Part shown: positions 24,661-33,474 of the stretch, in pieces
Layout: each line of letters starts with the position of its first letter
Position numbering within the stretch: the first letter of the stretch is position 1
DNA from: an uncultured Flavobacteriales bacterium
GTDB lineage: Bacteria > Bacteroidota > Bacteroidia > Flavobacteriales_G > Salibacteraceae
NCBI GenBank assembly: GCA_913057205.1
Contig: CAJXNO010000009.1
Location: forward strand, 1-64,000
Reading direction: 5' to 3'
DNA length: 64,000 nt
Notes under the pieces: generated by a model
What the model was told of the DNA's origin: nothing
The model's input: only the letters and a program-made list of their open reading frames with translations
Database searches by the model: none
Translations under genes and position numbers: made by a program

Positions 24661-25113
24661 TCACATCCAACTTCCAAACGGACGAAGGAATGGCCAAGGA
24701 ATCATCGCGAAGATCAGCACGAGTGCAATGCCGTAGAAGATCAATATCGTACGGTACTTCTTCTTTGAAGACTCAATGCGTTTCGCCTTGCTGTAGCCGA
24801 TGGTCACTAAAACGATCGCAATGATCATCATGGTGATGTGCTCAATGGCGTAGAAGCGAAGCTCGCTCGATTTCATGAAACCCTCAACGTTCATTATCAC
24901 ATTCATACCCTTTGCTCCCATGAAGTATAGGGCTAAACCAACAACTAATTGAATATGCGAGGTGATCAAACCGAACAGCGCAAACAGCTTGCTTGATTTC
25001 TTATACGACTTCCCGCTGCTTAAACCCATGATCGCATCTACCACTGCTAGAACGATGAAGAGCAAAACCAAATAACGGAAGGAGCTATGAAGGTGATTCA
25101 GGCCTGTGATCAT
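24661..25113 (-). CDS. Small four-helix membrane protein, function unknown
   Basis: The 150-residue protein has four hydrophobic segments near 10-28, 45-68, 87-107 and 123-142, separated by short Lys-rich loops (SGKSYKKSSKL, SKAKRIESSKKKY). The opening ITGLNHLHSSFRYLVLLF with a His pair in helix 1 and His in SHIQLVVG resembles small Bacteroidota proteins often labelled cytochrome B-like. Heme binding is not shown by the sequence. It lies 29 nt upstream of hflX on the same strand, so it may be the first gene of that transcript. Confidence 0.7.
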   Translation of the reverse strand: MITGLNHLHSSFRYLVLLFIVLAVVDAIMGLSSGKSYKKSSKLFALFGLITSHIQLVVGLALYFMGAKGMNVIMNVEGFMKSSELRFYAIEHITMMIIAIVLVTIGYSKAKRIESSKKKYRTILIFYGIALVLIFAMIPWPFLRPFGSWM

Positions 25114-25230
25114 AATTGATTGTAATTCTTGCCAAAAATACGGCGTGTACCAATGGTGAACAAATGGTGTTCACTTTCGTTTCAATGCGCACCAAATTCT
25201 CCGAGCTTTCCCCTTACTTTTGGCGACTTG

Positions 25231-28200
25231 ATGAAACACCTTTTACTTGTCCTCACGATGCTCTCCTTGTCCACCATGGCATGGACACAGGAAACCTTTC
25301 CGGTAAATGGTGTGCACAACCAACGACACTTGGTGCATGCTTTTGTGGGCGCCAAGGTGTACGTCTCTCCGCAGCGCTCCATTGATCAAGGAGTCTTATT
25401 GGTAAAGGATGGAAAAGTACACGCAATAGGTGAGGGCCTATCCGTTCCAGAAGGTGCTGTGGTACATGACTGCAAAGGCCGGGTAATCTACCCTTCTTTC
25501 ATTGACCTCTACGCGGGTTTGAACGTAGAAAAGAAAGACAAAAAGAAAAAAGGCCCCACAGAAAAAAACACCTCCGGCAACTGGAACCCAGCAATCCATC
25601 CCGAGTTCGAATTCGAACCTGTATTTCCGTTCGATGAGAAAAAGGTTGATGACTGGTTGGCGAGTGGAATCGGCGTTGTGCAGCTGCATGAACGTGATGG
25701 CATCATGCGCGGTTCGTCAGCATTGCTGCGTTTTGGGCTCCATACGCCTAACCTTGCAATGATAGAACAGCGTGCTTCACAGCACTTCAGCTTTCATAAG
25801 GGCAGTAGCACCAACGACTATCCATCCTCCCACATCGGTGCCATTGCACTCTTTCGTCAGACGCTGTATGATGCCCAGTGGTATGCAACGACCAAAGACA
25901 AAAAGGAATTCAACCCTTCTTTGGAAGCGCTCAATAACTCCGTTCGAACCAACCGTCCGTTTCTATTTGAGCTTCGGCACCCGCTTTCCCTGCGGAACGT
26001 AGATATGATCGAGGAAGAATTTGGGCTTTCGTTCATTGTGAAAGCAACAGGTAAAGAGTACTTGCTTGAGCCCGAACGCTTGCGTGGACAACGGCTCATC
26101 GTTCCCCTGGCCTTTCCAAAGGCGCTGGATGTTTCTGATCCGTATGTGGCAAGAAGTGTCGCCTTGGATGAACTGAAGCATTGGGAAGCGGCCCCGTACA
26201 ATACGAAAGCACTCCTGAAAAACGGTGCGGAGCTTGTTCTGACGAGAGACACCCTTCCCTCTGCCGCCATCTTCTTGAAGCATCTCCGCAAAGTGCACGA
26301 AACGGGCGTATCGCATGACAGCCTATTGGCTATGCTCACTACCATTCCTGCGTCGTGGTTGAAGGTTGAAGGTATTACAGGAACCCTGCGTGCAGGTGAT
26401 GCGGCCGATTTCTTCATCGCCAACGAAGCATTTACCGCTGCCGATTTCCGTGTAAGCGCTCACTGGAGTAACGGTCAGTTGGTCTATGAAAAACACTACC
26501 TCGACCTGTCGATGGCCGGCACCTATAACTTGGTGATCGATTCTGTGGACTTCACCCTGAAGCTCAAGGAGATCAAGAAAGAAAAGTGGATTGCCAGCGC
26601 AGAGCGCAAGACCGACGGTGTATCCTTTAAAACTCAAGTGGATATGGAACGCAGCCTGCTCCAGATCACCTTGAAGAATGACAGCCTCGATGCTTTGATC
26701 CGACTGAGTGGAAAAGTGAGTTTTGGCGGAACCGTTTGGGATGGCACCGGTCAGCGCAACGACGGTTCTTGGTTCAATTGGGCCGGCATCAAAGACCGCA
26801 AAAGCGGCAAGGAAAAGGAAGCGAAGAATAATGAACAAGACAGCACCCTGCATGCCGAACCAAGCATCTGGTATCCGAATATGGCATTCGGTTTCGATAC
26901 CCTACCTGTAGCTCAAGAGTATGTCATCACCAATGCGGTGGTGTGGACCTGTGCAGACACCGGAAAGCTGGAGCGTTCGGATGTCTGGGTGAAAGACGGC
27001 AAGATCAAAGCTGTAGGGCGCGATATGCTCTATCCTGACGGACTGAAGCGGATCGACGCCAAGGGCAGGCACCTTACTCCTGGTATCATTGACGAACACA
27101 GCCACATCGCGATTCGTGGTGGGGTGAACGAGTGGGCGCAAGCATCTTCAGCAGAAGTGCGCATCTCAGATGCGGTTGATCCTTGGAACGTACAGATCTA
27201 CCGCCACTTGGCAGGCGGGGTTACTGCAGCCCAATTGCTGCACGGCTCAGCAAATCCGATCGGTGGCCAAAGCGCGTTGATCAAGATGAAATGGGGAGAA
27301 ACACCGGATGCCATATTCATTGATGGCGCAGACGGCTTCATCAAGTTTGCACTCGGCGAGAACGTTAAGCGCTCAAATTCCCGAGACCCGAAAGGTCGAT
27401 TTCCGCTAACACGCATGGGGGTAGAGCAAAGCTTCGTCGACGCCTTCACCCGCGCTCAAGAATATCAGGCCTCAAAAGCGAGCGCCCCAGAAGAAACCAA
27501 AGGACGTCGAAAACCAACACCTGAACCTAACTCAACCACAAGAACAGACCTTGAGCTGGAGGCTTTGGTAGAGATCTTGGAGCAAGAACGCTTCATCAGT
27601 TGTCACTCTTATGTGCAGTCTGAAATCCTCATGTTGATGCGAGTGGCAGAGCGATTTGGTTTCCGGGTCAACACCTTCACCCACATCCTAGAAGGCTACA
27701 AAGTGGCGCAGGAGATGAAGGAACACGGCGTTACCGGTTCCACCTTCTCCGATTGGTGGGCTTACAAATTCGAGGTAAACGATGCGATTCCATACAACGC
27801 AGCGCTCATGTCAAAGGTAGGCGTGAATACCGCCATCAATTCAGACGATGCTGAGATGGGTAGACGACTCAATCAAGAGGCGGCCAAAGCGATCAAATAT
27901 GGCGGTGTAAGTGAAGAAGAAGCATTGAAGATGGTGACGATCAACCCAGCTAAAGCCCTCCACTTGGATGACCGCATGGGAAGCATTGAGCCAGGTAAAG
28001 ACGCAGACCTCGTACTCTGGAGCGCACATCCGCTCTCCGTTTACAGCCATGCAGAGATGACCTTTATCGAAGGCCGCAAGTTCTACGACATTCGTCACCA
28101 AGAAGACCTGCTCAAGCGTAACGCAGAAGAACGCGCACGCATCGTTCAGAAGATGCTGGAAGACCCATCCAAAAAGAAAAAGACGGCCGTGCCTGACCAC

Positions 28201-28251
28201 GTAGACGAATACCACTGCGACACCGTGCTTGAAGACTATTGGAACAAATGA
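25231..28251 (+). CDS. Secreted two-module amidohydrolase; first module lacks metal ligands
   Basis: The 1006-residue protein has a signal peptide (MKHLLLVLTMLSLSTMAWTQ) and two amidohydrolase-type modules. In module 1 (about 30-440) the usual xHxH motif after the first strand is replaced by YPSFIDLYAGLN, so it probably lacks the metal site. Module 2 (about 570-1000) has TPGIIDEHSHIAIRGG, histidines in ISCHSYVQSE and FTHILEG, and an Asp in NTAINSDDAEMG. It ends with the family signature GSIEPGKDADLVLWSAHPL. It thus looks imidazolonepropionase/prolidase-like and periplasmic. The ATG at 25231 was chosen over upstream starts because it precedes the signal peptide. It overlaps the next gene by 4 nt (ATGA). 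Confidence 0.85.
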   Translation: MKHLLLVLTMLSLSTMAWTQETFPVNGVHNQRHLVHAFVGAKVYVSPQRSIDQGVLLVKDGKVHAIGEGLSVPEGAVVHDCKGRVIYPSFIDLYAGLNVEKKDKKKKGPTEKNTSGNWNPAIHPEFEFEPVFPFDEKKVDDWLASGIGVVQLHERDGIMRGSSALLRFGLHTPNLAMIEQRASQHFSFHKGSSTNDYPSSHIGAIALFRQTLYDAQWYATTKDKKEFNPSLEALNNSVRTNRPFLFELRHPLSLRNVDMIEEEFGLSFIVKATGKEYLLEPERLRGQRLIVPLAFPKALDVSDPYVARSVALDELKHWEAAPYNTKALLKNGAELVLTRDTLPSAAIFLKHLRKVHETGVSHDSLLAMLTTIPASWLKVEGITGTLRAGDAADFFIANEAFTAADFRVSAHWSNGQLVYEKHYLDLSMAGTYNLVIDSVDFTLKLKEIKKEKWIASAERKTDGVSFKTQVDMERSLLQITLKNDSLDALIRLSGKVSFGGTVWDGTGQRNDGSWFNWAGIKDRKSGKEKEAKNNEQDSTLHAEPSIWYPNMAFGFDTLPVAQEYVITNAVVWTCADTGKLERSDVWVKDGKIKAVGRDMLYPDGLKRIDAKGRHLTPGIIDEHSHIAIRGGVNEWAQASSAEVRISDAVDPWNVQIYRHLAGGVTAAQLLHGSANPIGGQSALIKMKWGETPDAIFIDGADGFIKFALGENVKRSNSRDPKGRFPLTRMGVEQSFVDAFTRAQEYQASKASAPEETKGRRKPTPEPNSTTRTDLELEALVEILEQERFISCHSYVQSEILMLMRVAERFGFRVNTFTHILEGYKVAQEMKEHGVTGSTFSDWWAYKFEVNDAIPYNAALMSKVGVNTAINSDDAEMGRRLNQEAAKAIKYGGVSEEEALKMVTINPAKALHLDDRMGSIEPGKDADLVLWSAHPLSVYSHAEMTFIEGRKFYDIRHQEDLLKRNAEERARIVQKMLEDPSKKKKTAVPDHVDEYHCDTVLEDYWNK

Positions 28252-29558
28252 TGACGCGCCTTTTCATAGTAACCCTGCTCCTGATCGGATCGATGACCTA
28301 CGCACAGGTTCCAACCCCAAGCGAAACCTATGCAGGGCGTATGCTCATTCAATATGCAACCGTACACATTGGAAACGGTGAGGTGCTTCAAAACGGTCTC
28401 GTAGAAGTACAGAACGGTGAGATCAGCAGGGTGGCAGATGCCAGCAAAAGCAGGGTAAATGCTGCGGATTACGATACGGTGATCAACGCAGACGGCGCTC
28501 ACCTTTACCCTGGCTTCATTTTGATGGATAGCCGGCTTGGTTTGACCGAGATCGGGGCCGTACGAGCTACGCATGATTACGACGAAACCGGCGACTTCCT
28601 ACCCAACGTGCGCAGCGCTCCGGCGTTCAATACCGAATCCAAGATCATCCCAACCGTTCGCGCCAACGGAGTGCTGATGGCACAAGTAGCCCCAACGGGT
28701 GGAAGGGTCTCTGGTAAGGCGGCCGTGATGCACTTAGACGGCTGGTCGTGGGAAGACGCAACGATCTTGAGCGATGAAGGGATCTACCTCAACTGGCCAC
28801 GTCGTTACCGGCACACCGGATGGTGGGGAGAGCCTGGGTCGGTAAAGCCGAACAAGAAGTACGATGATGAAGTAGAGGAGGTCTACTCCTTTTTCAAGGA
28901 GGCAAAAGCTTACTCAAAAGCCGGCGATCCCGAAGAAAAGAACCTGCGCCTGGATGCGATGTCAGCGGTTTTCAGCGGTGATGCAAGGGTTTACATCCGA
29001 GTGAACGCTGCGAAAGACATCCTGGACGTTGTACAATTCATTCGGGCCTTAGATCTTCCAAAAAGCGCTGTTGTGGGCGGGGCTGAAGCACATTTGACCG
29101 CCATACCTTTGAAGGAAAACAACATTCCCGTGGTGATCGACCGGGTGCACAAGCTCCCAAAGCAGATCGACGCGCACGTGCACGAACCCTATGCCTTGGC
29201 AGGTATGTTGCGAAAAGCAGGCATCGAGGTAGCTTTCAGTACCAGTGGAGACATGGAAGCCATGATCAGTAGAAACCTACCTTTTCAAGTGGGCACAGCG
29301 GTACATCACGGAATGGAATATGAAGACGCGATTGCTTCCTTGACCTTGACTCCGGCCAAGCTGCTGGGTGTTGATTCCCTATATGGAAGCATTGAACCAG
29401 GGAAGCGAGCCACCCTGTTTCTGAGCGAGGGCGATGCGCTGGATATTCCGACGAATAAACTGTGTTTCGCGCTGATCGAAGGACGGTTCATCGATTTGAA
29501 CAACCATCAAAAGATGCTCTACGAGAAGTTCGCTAGAAAGCACGGCATCGAACCCTGA
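28248..29558 (+). CDS. Secreted amidohydrolase-like protein, probably without metal site
   Basis: The 436-residue protein has a signal peptide (MTRLFIVTLLLIGSMTYAQ) and one amidohydrolase-like module. The place of the HxH motif reads YPGFILMDSRLGLTEIG, so the metal ligands are missing. The C-terminal end DSLYGSIEPGKRATLFLSEGD and the LTLTPAKLLG block are typical of the family. Start options are ATG at 28248, overlapping the stop of the preceding gene as ATGA, or the adjacent ATG at 28251. Coupling with the two-module enzyme suggests they form one complex, with this protein as a non-catalytic partner; that is inference. Confidence 0.82.
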   Translation: MMTRLFIVTLLLIGSMTYAQVPTPSETYAGRMLIQYATVHIGNGEVLQNGLVEVQNGEISRVADASKSRVNAADYDTVINADGAHLYPGFILMDSRLGLTEIGAVRATHDYDETGDFLPNVRSAPAFNTESKIIPTVRANGVLMAQVAPTGGRVSGKAAVMHLDGWSWEDATILSDEGIYLNWPRRYRHTGWWGEPGSVKPNKKYDDEVEEVYSFFKEAKAYSKAGDPEEKNLRLDAMSAVFSGDARVYIRVNAAKDILDVVQFIRALDLPKSAVVGGAEAHLTAIPLKENNIPVVIDRVHKLPKQIDAHVHEPYALAGMLRKAGIEVAFSTSGDMEAMISRNLPFQVGTAVHHGMEYEDAIASLTLTPAKLLGVDSLYGSIEPGKRATLFLSEGDALDIPTNKLCFALIEGRFIDLNNHQKMLYEKFARKHGIEP

Positions 29559-29563
29559 ACACC

Positions 29564-30535
29564 TTATTGGTAGCCCAACACACCACGCACCCGTCCGAGG
29601 GTAGCATCCGCTACGGTACGCGCCTTTTCCGCTCCCTTCATGAGCTCGGCATCTAACGCTGCTTTGTCATTCATCCAGCCATTGTAAGCTTCGCGCTCTG
29701 ATTTGTAGGTTTCCATGATCAGCTCTAACAGGGCCTTCTTAGCATGGCCGTAACCGTAGTTACCGCCTTCATAATTCGCGCGCATCTCTTTGGTCTGGGC
29801 ATCGTTCGCCAATAGGCTGTACAAGGCAAAGACATTACATGAATCTGGATCCTTGGGGTCTTCCAAGGCAGTGCTATCGGTCAGGATGCTCATCACCTGC
29901 TTTTTCAACTGCTTATCGGGCAAGAAGATGTTGATGAAGTTGTCATAGCTCTTACTCATCTTCCGTCCATCGGTTCCGGGTACGATCATGACGCGTTCGT
30001 CAATGCTCGCCTCTGGAAGCACCAGCACATCACCGTAGCGATGGTTGAAGGCTCCGGCAATATCCCGGGTCATTTCGAGGTGCTGCTTTTGATCTTTTCC
30101 TACCGGCACGTACTCTGCATCGTACAGCAAGATATCGGCTGCCATCAGAACTGGGTAGGTGAAGAGGCCGGCATTTACATCGCTCAGGTTCTCGCTTTTA
30201 TCCTTAAAACTGTGTGCGTTCTGCAACATCGGAAAAGGAGTGAAGCAGTTGAGGTGCCACATGAGCTCCGTTACTTCAGGCACATCGCTTTGTCGGTAAA
30301 AGGTATTGGTGGAAGTGTCGAGTCCGAAAGCCAGCCAAGCAGCAGCAACGCCATAGGTGTTTTCCTTGATCCGGTCCGCATCTTTGATCGCCGTAAGCGA
30401 ATGCAAGTTGGCGATGAACAGAAACGCTTCGTGGTCAGGTTGTTGCGCCATCCGAATCCCGGGTTGTATCGCACCCAAGATGTTTCCTAAGTGAGGTACG
30501 CCCGTTGCTTGTATGCCCGTTAAGACTCTAGCCAT
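29564..30535 (-). CDS. trpS: Tryptophan--tRNA ligase
   Basis: A 323-residue class I synthetase charging tRNA-Trp. The HIGH-type motif is in TGVPHLGNILGAI (about 11-23), and the KMSKS motif is GRKMSKSYDN near 193-202. The start ATG at 30535 (MARVLTGIQATGVPHLGN) matches the family; an upstream in-frame start at 30568 would add 11 residues not seen in relatives. It converges with the amidohydrolase-like gene with 5 nt between the stops. Confidence 0.96.
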   Translation of the reverse strand: MARVLTGIQATGVPHLGNILGAIQPGIRMAQQPDHEAFLFIANLHSLTAIKDADRIKENTYGVAAAWLAFGLDTSTNTFYRQSDVPEVTELMWHLNCFTPFPMLQNAHSFKDKSENLSDVNAGLFTYPVLMAADILLYDAEYVPVGKDQKQHLEMTRDIAGAFNHRYGDVLVLPEASIDERVMIVPGTDGRKMSKSYDNFINIFLPDKQLKKQVMSILTDSTALEDPKDPDSCNVFALYSLLANDAQTKEMRANYEGGNYGYGHAKKALLELIMETYKSEREAYNGWMNDKAALDAELMKGAEKARTVADATLGRVRGVLGYQ

Positions 30536-30643
30536 GGTGAAATTTTTGCCAAATGTAACCGTGTCCAATCAAATCAGCGCCTCATGCAAGGTCTTAACAT
30601 AGAATTGAATGCGCGCTGCTTGCTTTCAGATTACCTTTGCGTT

Positions 30644-31396
30644 GTGTATTACCTGCTACAACCATTTCGTGTACTGTGGAAAGTGTGGTTTTTCCTCTTC
30701 TTTACCACCTCTTTGGTTGTGCTCTATCCACTGCTGAATTGGGCTTTGGGTCGATCAGAGCGCTGGCCTCGTGCCTTTCGGATCATGCAAACCTGGGCCT
30801 TCTGGCTGCTGGCTGTTCCTGGGATCTGGATGAAGATCAAGAAGACTACACCACTGCCCGAGCCACCGTTTATCATTTGTCCAAACCACAGTTCCTACGT
30901 AGATATCATTACGATGTACCGGACCTTCGAGGATTATTTCATCTTCATGGGAAAGATGGAACTCAACAATTGGCCCTTATTCCACATCTTCTTCAGCAAA
31001 GGGATGAACATCTCTGTAGACCGCGCCAGCATCACGGGGGCTCAGAAAGCCTATGATCGCGCGAAGGATGAGTTGGACAAGGGACACAACATTGTGATCT
31101 TCCCGGAGGGAACCATTCCACCCAGCGCACCTAAACTGAAGATCTTTAAAAACGGTGCCTTCAAGTTGGCCATCGAAAAGAACATTCCGATCGTGCCGGT
31201 GACCTTTTTGACCAACTTCAAGCGACTCCAAGCCGGACCCGCACTCAGAAACATGGGCGGCCCAGGTCCGTCAGAGGTCATCATTCATCCTGCGATCTAT
31301 CCAAAAGATTATGCGGAAGGCGGCGCCAGCGCTATGCGAAATGATACTTTTGCCATCATCGAAAAACCTCTATTGGAACGGTATGGAAATCAATGA
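30644..31396 (+). CDS. 1-acyl-sn-glycerol-3-phosphate acyltransferase (PlsC family)
   Basis: PlsC-type enzymes add the second acyl chain in phosphatidic acid synthesis. Motif I is CPNHSSYVDI (HxxxxD), and motif III is IFPEGTIPPSAPKLKIF. Two membrane segments lie near the N-terminus. The start is uncertain: an ATG at 30584 exists, but TACCTTTG at 30632-30639 looks like a promoter element lying inside that longer frame. I give the GTG at 30644 (about 250 residues), which matches where relatives begin; a slightly later GTG/CTG is also possible. Its end overlaps gatC by 14 nt. Confidence 0.85.
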   Translation: MYYLLQPFRVLWKVWFFLFFTTSLVVLYPLLNWALGRSERWPRAFRIMQTWAFWLLAVPGIWMKIKKTTPLPEPPFIICPNHSSYVDIITMYRTFEDYFIFMGKMELNNWPLFHIFFSKGMNISVDRASITGAQKAYDRAKDELDKGHNIVIFPEGTIPPSAPKLKIFKNGAFKLAIEKNIPIVPVTFLTNFKRLQAGPALRNMGGPGPSEVIIHPAIYPKDYAEGGASAMRNDTFAIIEKPLLERYGNQ

Positions 31397-31673
31397 TCAA
31401 CATATAGACAAGCTCTCTGACCTGGCTCGACTTCAGTTCAATAGAGAAGAGCGAGAAGCCATGAAGGCAGACATGAAGAAGATGATCGATTTCGTGGAGC
31501 AATTGAATGGTGTAGACACCACAGGCGTTGAGCCGTTGATCTACATGACAGAAGATACATTAGAACTAAGAAAAGACGAACTGGGTCCAGAGCTCAGTCA
31601 AGCAGATGCCTTGAAAAACGCGCCGTCAAAAGACAGCGATTACTTCAAGGTGCCAAAAGTGCTGGATAAGTAG
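31383..31673 (+). CDS. gatC: Asp-tRNA(Asn)/Glu-tRNA(Gln) amidotransferase subunit C
   Basis: GatC stabilises the GatA-GatB heterodimer that converts misacylated Glu-tRNA(Gln) or Asp-tRNA(Asn). The 96-residue length is standard. It opens with MEINDQHIDKLSDLARLQF and has the central MKKMIDFVEQLNGVDTTGVEPL and the C-terminal DYFKVPKVLDK. The ATG at 31383 lies inside the acyltransferase end. gatA follows after tatA; no gatB is in the window. Confidence 0.92.
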   Translation: MEINDQHIDKLSDLARLQFNREEREAMKADMKKMIDFVEQLNGVDTTGVEPLIYMTEDTLELRKDELGPELSQADALKNAPSKDSDYFKVPKVLDK

Positions 31674-31736
31674 CCTGAGGCAAACGCAGTGACCGTTGCT
31701 TTCTTACCTTCGCAACTCGTTTAAAAGCAAATCATC

Positions 31737-31907
31737 ATGGGTGGAATAGGACCTTGGCAAATCGTACTGATCATCGCAGTTCTGCTGCTGTTATTCGGGG
31801 GTAAGAAAATCCCTGAACTAATGCGTGGACTAGGAAAAGGCATGAAGGAATTCAAAGACGCCACCAAAGAAGATCAAGACAACTCCAACGATAAACTGAA
31901 GGACTAA
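31737..31907 (+). CDS. tatA: Twin-arginine translocase subunit TatA/TatE
   Basis: A 56-residue protein too short for standard length cut-offs. It has the Tat signature: a short N-terminal membrane helix ([20 protein letters not shown]), the hinge Phe-Gly-Gly and the amphipathic helix [18 protein letters not shown], followed by a charged tail ([14 protein letters not shown]). TatA oligomers form the passage for folded proteins exported with RR signal peptides. TTACCTTCG near 31704 may be a promoter. It lies between gatC and gatA, both on the same strand. TatC is not in the window. Confidence 0.92.
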   Translation: MGGIGPWQIVLIIAVLLLLFGGKKIPELMRGLGKGMKEFKDATKEDQDNSNDKLKD

Positions 31908-31946
31908 GCGCCTGTAGCGTAAGTCGTTCATCCAACACTGGATCAC

Positions 31947-33368
31947 TTGTCACAAACAGCGTACACGTTTCAATCCCTCGCCCAAACGAGGGAAGACCTG
32001 CTTTCTGGAAAGATCAGCGCTTCCGCCCTGGCGGAGCATTACCTGAGCAAGGCCAAGTCAGAAGATAAGTACAACGCCTTCCTAGAGCTGTTCGATGCCT
32101 CTGCTTTGGAGACTGCAGCGGCCATTGACAAACGCATTGCCGCTGGTGAGCCTGTGGGCAAGCTTGCGGGCTGCATCATCGGAATCAAGGATAACATTTG
32201 CTACAAAGGCCATAAGGTGGGTGCCGCTTCTAAGATCCTAGAAGGATTCGAATCCATGTTCACTGCCACGGCTGTTGAGCGCTTACTCCAAGAAGACGCC
32301 ATCATCATCGGTCGGCTGAACTGTGATGAATTTGCGATGGGTAGTTCCAATGAGAACTCCGCTTATGGTCCGGTGAAGAACCCGATCAACCCTTCATTGG
32401 TGCCCGGTGGTTCATCCGGAGGTTCTGCCAGCGCGGTGGCTTCTGGCTTGTGTATGGCGAGCTTAGGTTCAGATACCGGAGGATCTATCCGTCAACCCGC
32501 ATCGTTTACGGGATTGGTTGGACTAAAACCCACGTATGGCCGCATCTCTCGTTATGGGTTGATCGCCTTTGCTTCGAGTTTTGACCAGATCGGTCCGTTT
32601 ACCAAAACCGTGGCGGATGCTGAATTGATGTACCAAGTGATGGCAGGACGGGATCAGATGGATTCTACTTCAGCCAGGCGACCGGTTCATGAGCAACGAA
32701 CTTCAAAGAAAACTTATCGCTTCGCCTACTACAAAGAAGTAATTGAAAGCGAGGGCATGCACCCAGATACCCGAAAACTTTTCGATGAGAAAGTAGCGGG
32801 TCTGAAGGCAGAAGGCCATGAGGTAATCGAAGCGTCTTTTCCCTATTTGGATCAACTCGTTCCTTGCTACAACGTACTTGCTATGGCAGAAGCAAGTTCA
32901 AACCTTGGACGCTATGATGGTGTGCATTACGGTAAGCGCAGCGAAAAGGCGGAGGACATCCCTAGCACCTATTTCAACAGTCGATCTGAAGGTTTCGGGC
33001 CGGAGGTGAAGCGCAGGATCATGTTAGGAACCTTTGTATTAAGCACCGGTTACTACGACGCTTACTACTCGAAGGGTCAGAAAGTACGCAGGTTGATCAA
33101 AGACGCCACAGACAAATTGTTGACCGAGGTTGATTTCATTCTCTCTCCCACCACCCCGCACCCTGCATTCAAGATCGGAGAGAAGGCAGACGACCCCATT
33201 GCTTTGTACCTAGAGGATATCTTCACGGTGCAAGCAAACTTAACCGGACACCCTGCTATCAGTGTCCCCATGGGAACCACAGCAGATGGACTCCCTTTGG
33301 GCATTCAGTTGCTGGGAAATGCCTTTGATGAGGAAACTTTGTTCAACGGAGCATCGTTATTGCATTAA
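31947..33368 (+). CDS. gatA: Asp-tRNA(Asn)/Glu-tRNA(Gln) amidotransferase subunit A
   Basis: GatA is the amidase that supplies ammonia from glutamine. The 473-residue length is typical. The Ser-cisSer-Lys triad is seen as Lys81 (GIKDNICYKG), Ser156 in VPGGSSGGSASA and Ser180 in SDTGGSIRQPA. The start is TTG at 31947 (SQTAYTFQSLAQTREDL); no ATG is close and the following sequence fits the family start. It is separated from gatC by tatA and 39 nt of spacer. Confidence 0.95.
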   Translation: MSQTAYTFQSLAQTREDLLSGKISASALAEHYLSKAKSEDKYNAFLELFDASALETAAAIDKRIAAGEPVGKLAGCIIGIKDNICYKGHKVGAASKILEGFESMFTATAVERLLQEDAIIIGRLNCDEFAMGSSNENSAYGPVKNPINPSLVPGGSSGGSASAVASGLCMASLGSDTGGSIRQPASFTGLVGLKPTYGRISRYGLIAFASSFDQIGPFTKTVADAELMYQVMAGRDQMDSTSARRPVHEQRTSKKTYRFAYYKEVIESEGMHPDTRKLFDEKVAGLKAEGHEVIEASFPYLDQLVPCYNVLAMAEASSNLGRYDGVHYGKRSEKAEDIPSTYFNSRSEGFGPEVKRRIMLGTFVLSTGYYDAYYSKGQKVRRLIKDATDKLLTEVDFILSPTTPHPAFKIGEKADDPIALYLEDIFTVQANLTGHPAISVPMGTTADGLPLGIQLLGNAFDEETLFNGASLLH

Positions 33369-33474
33369 TCATCATGATGAACATGGATGCGTGAATAAGG
33401 AACATTACGCCTTCTTCACCTGCATTAACTTTAGTTGATCTTTGGAATTACATCTAAAAAGACTTTGTCCAAGT

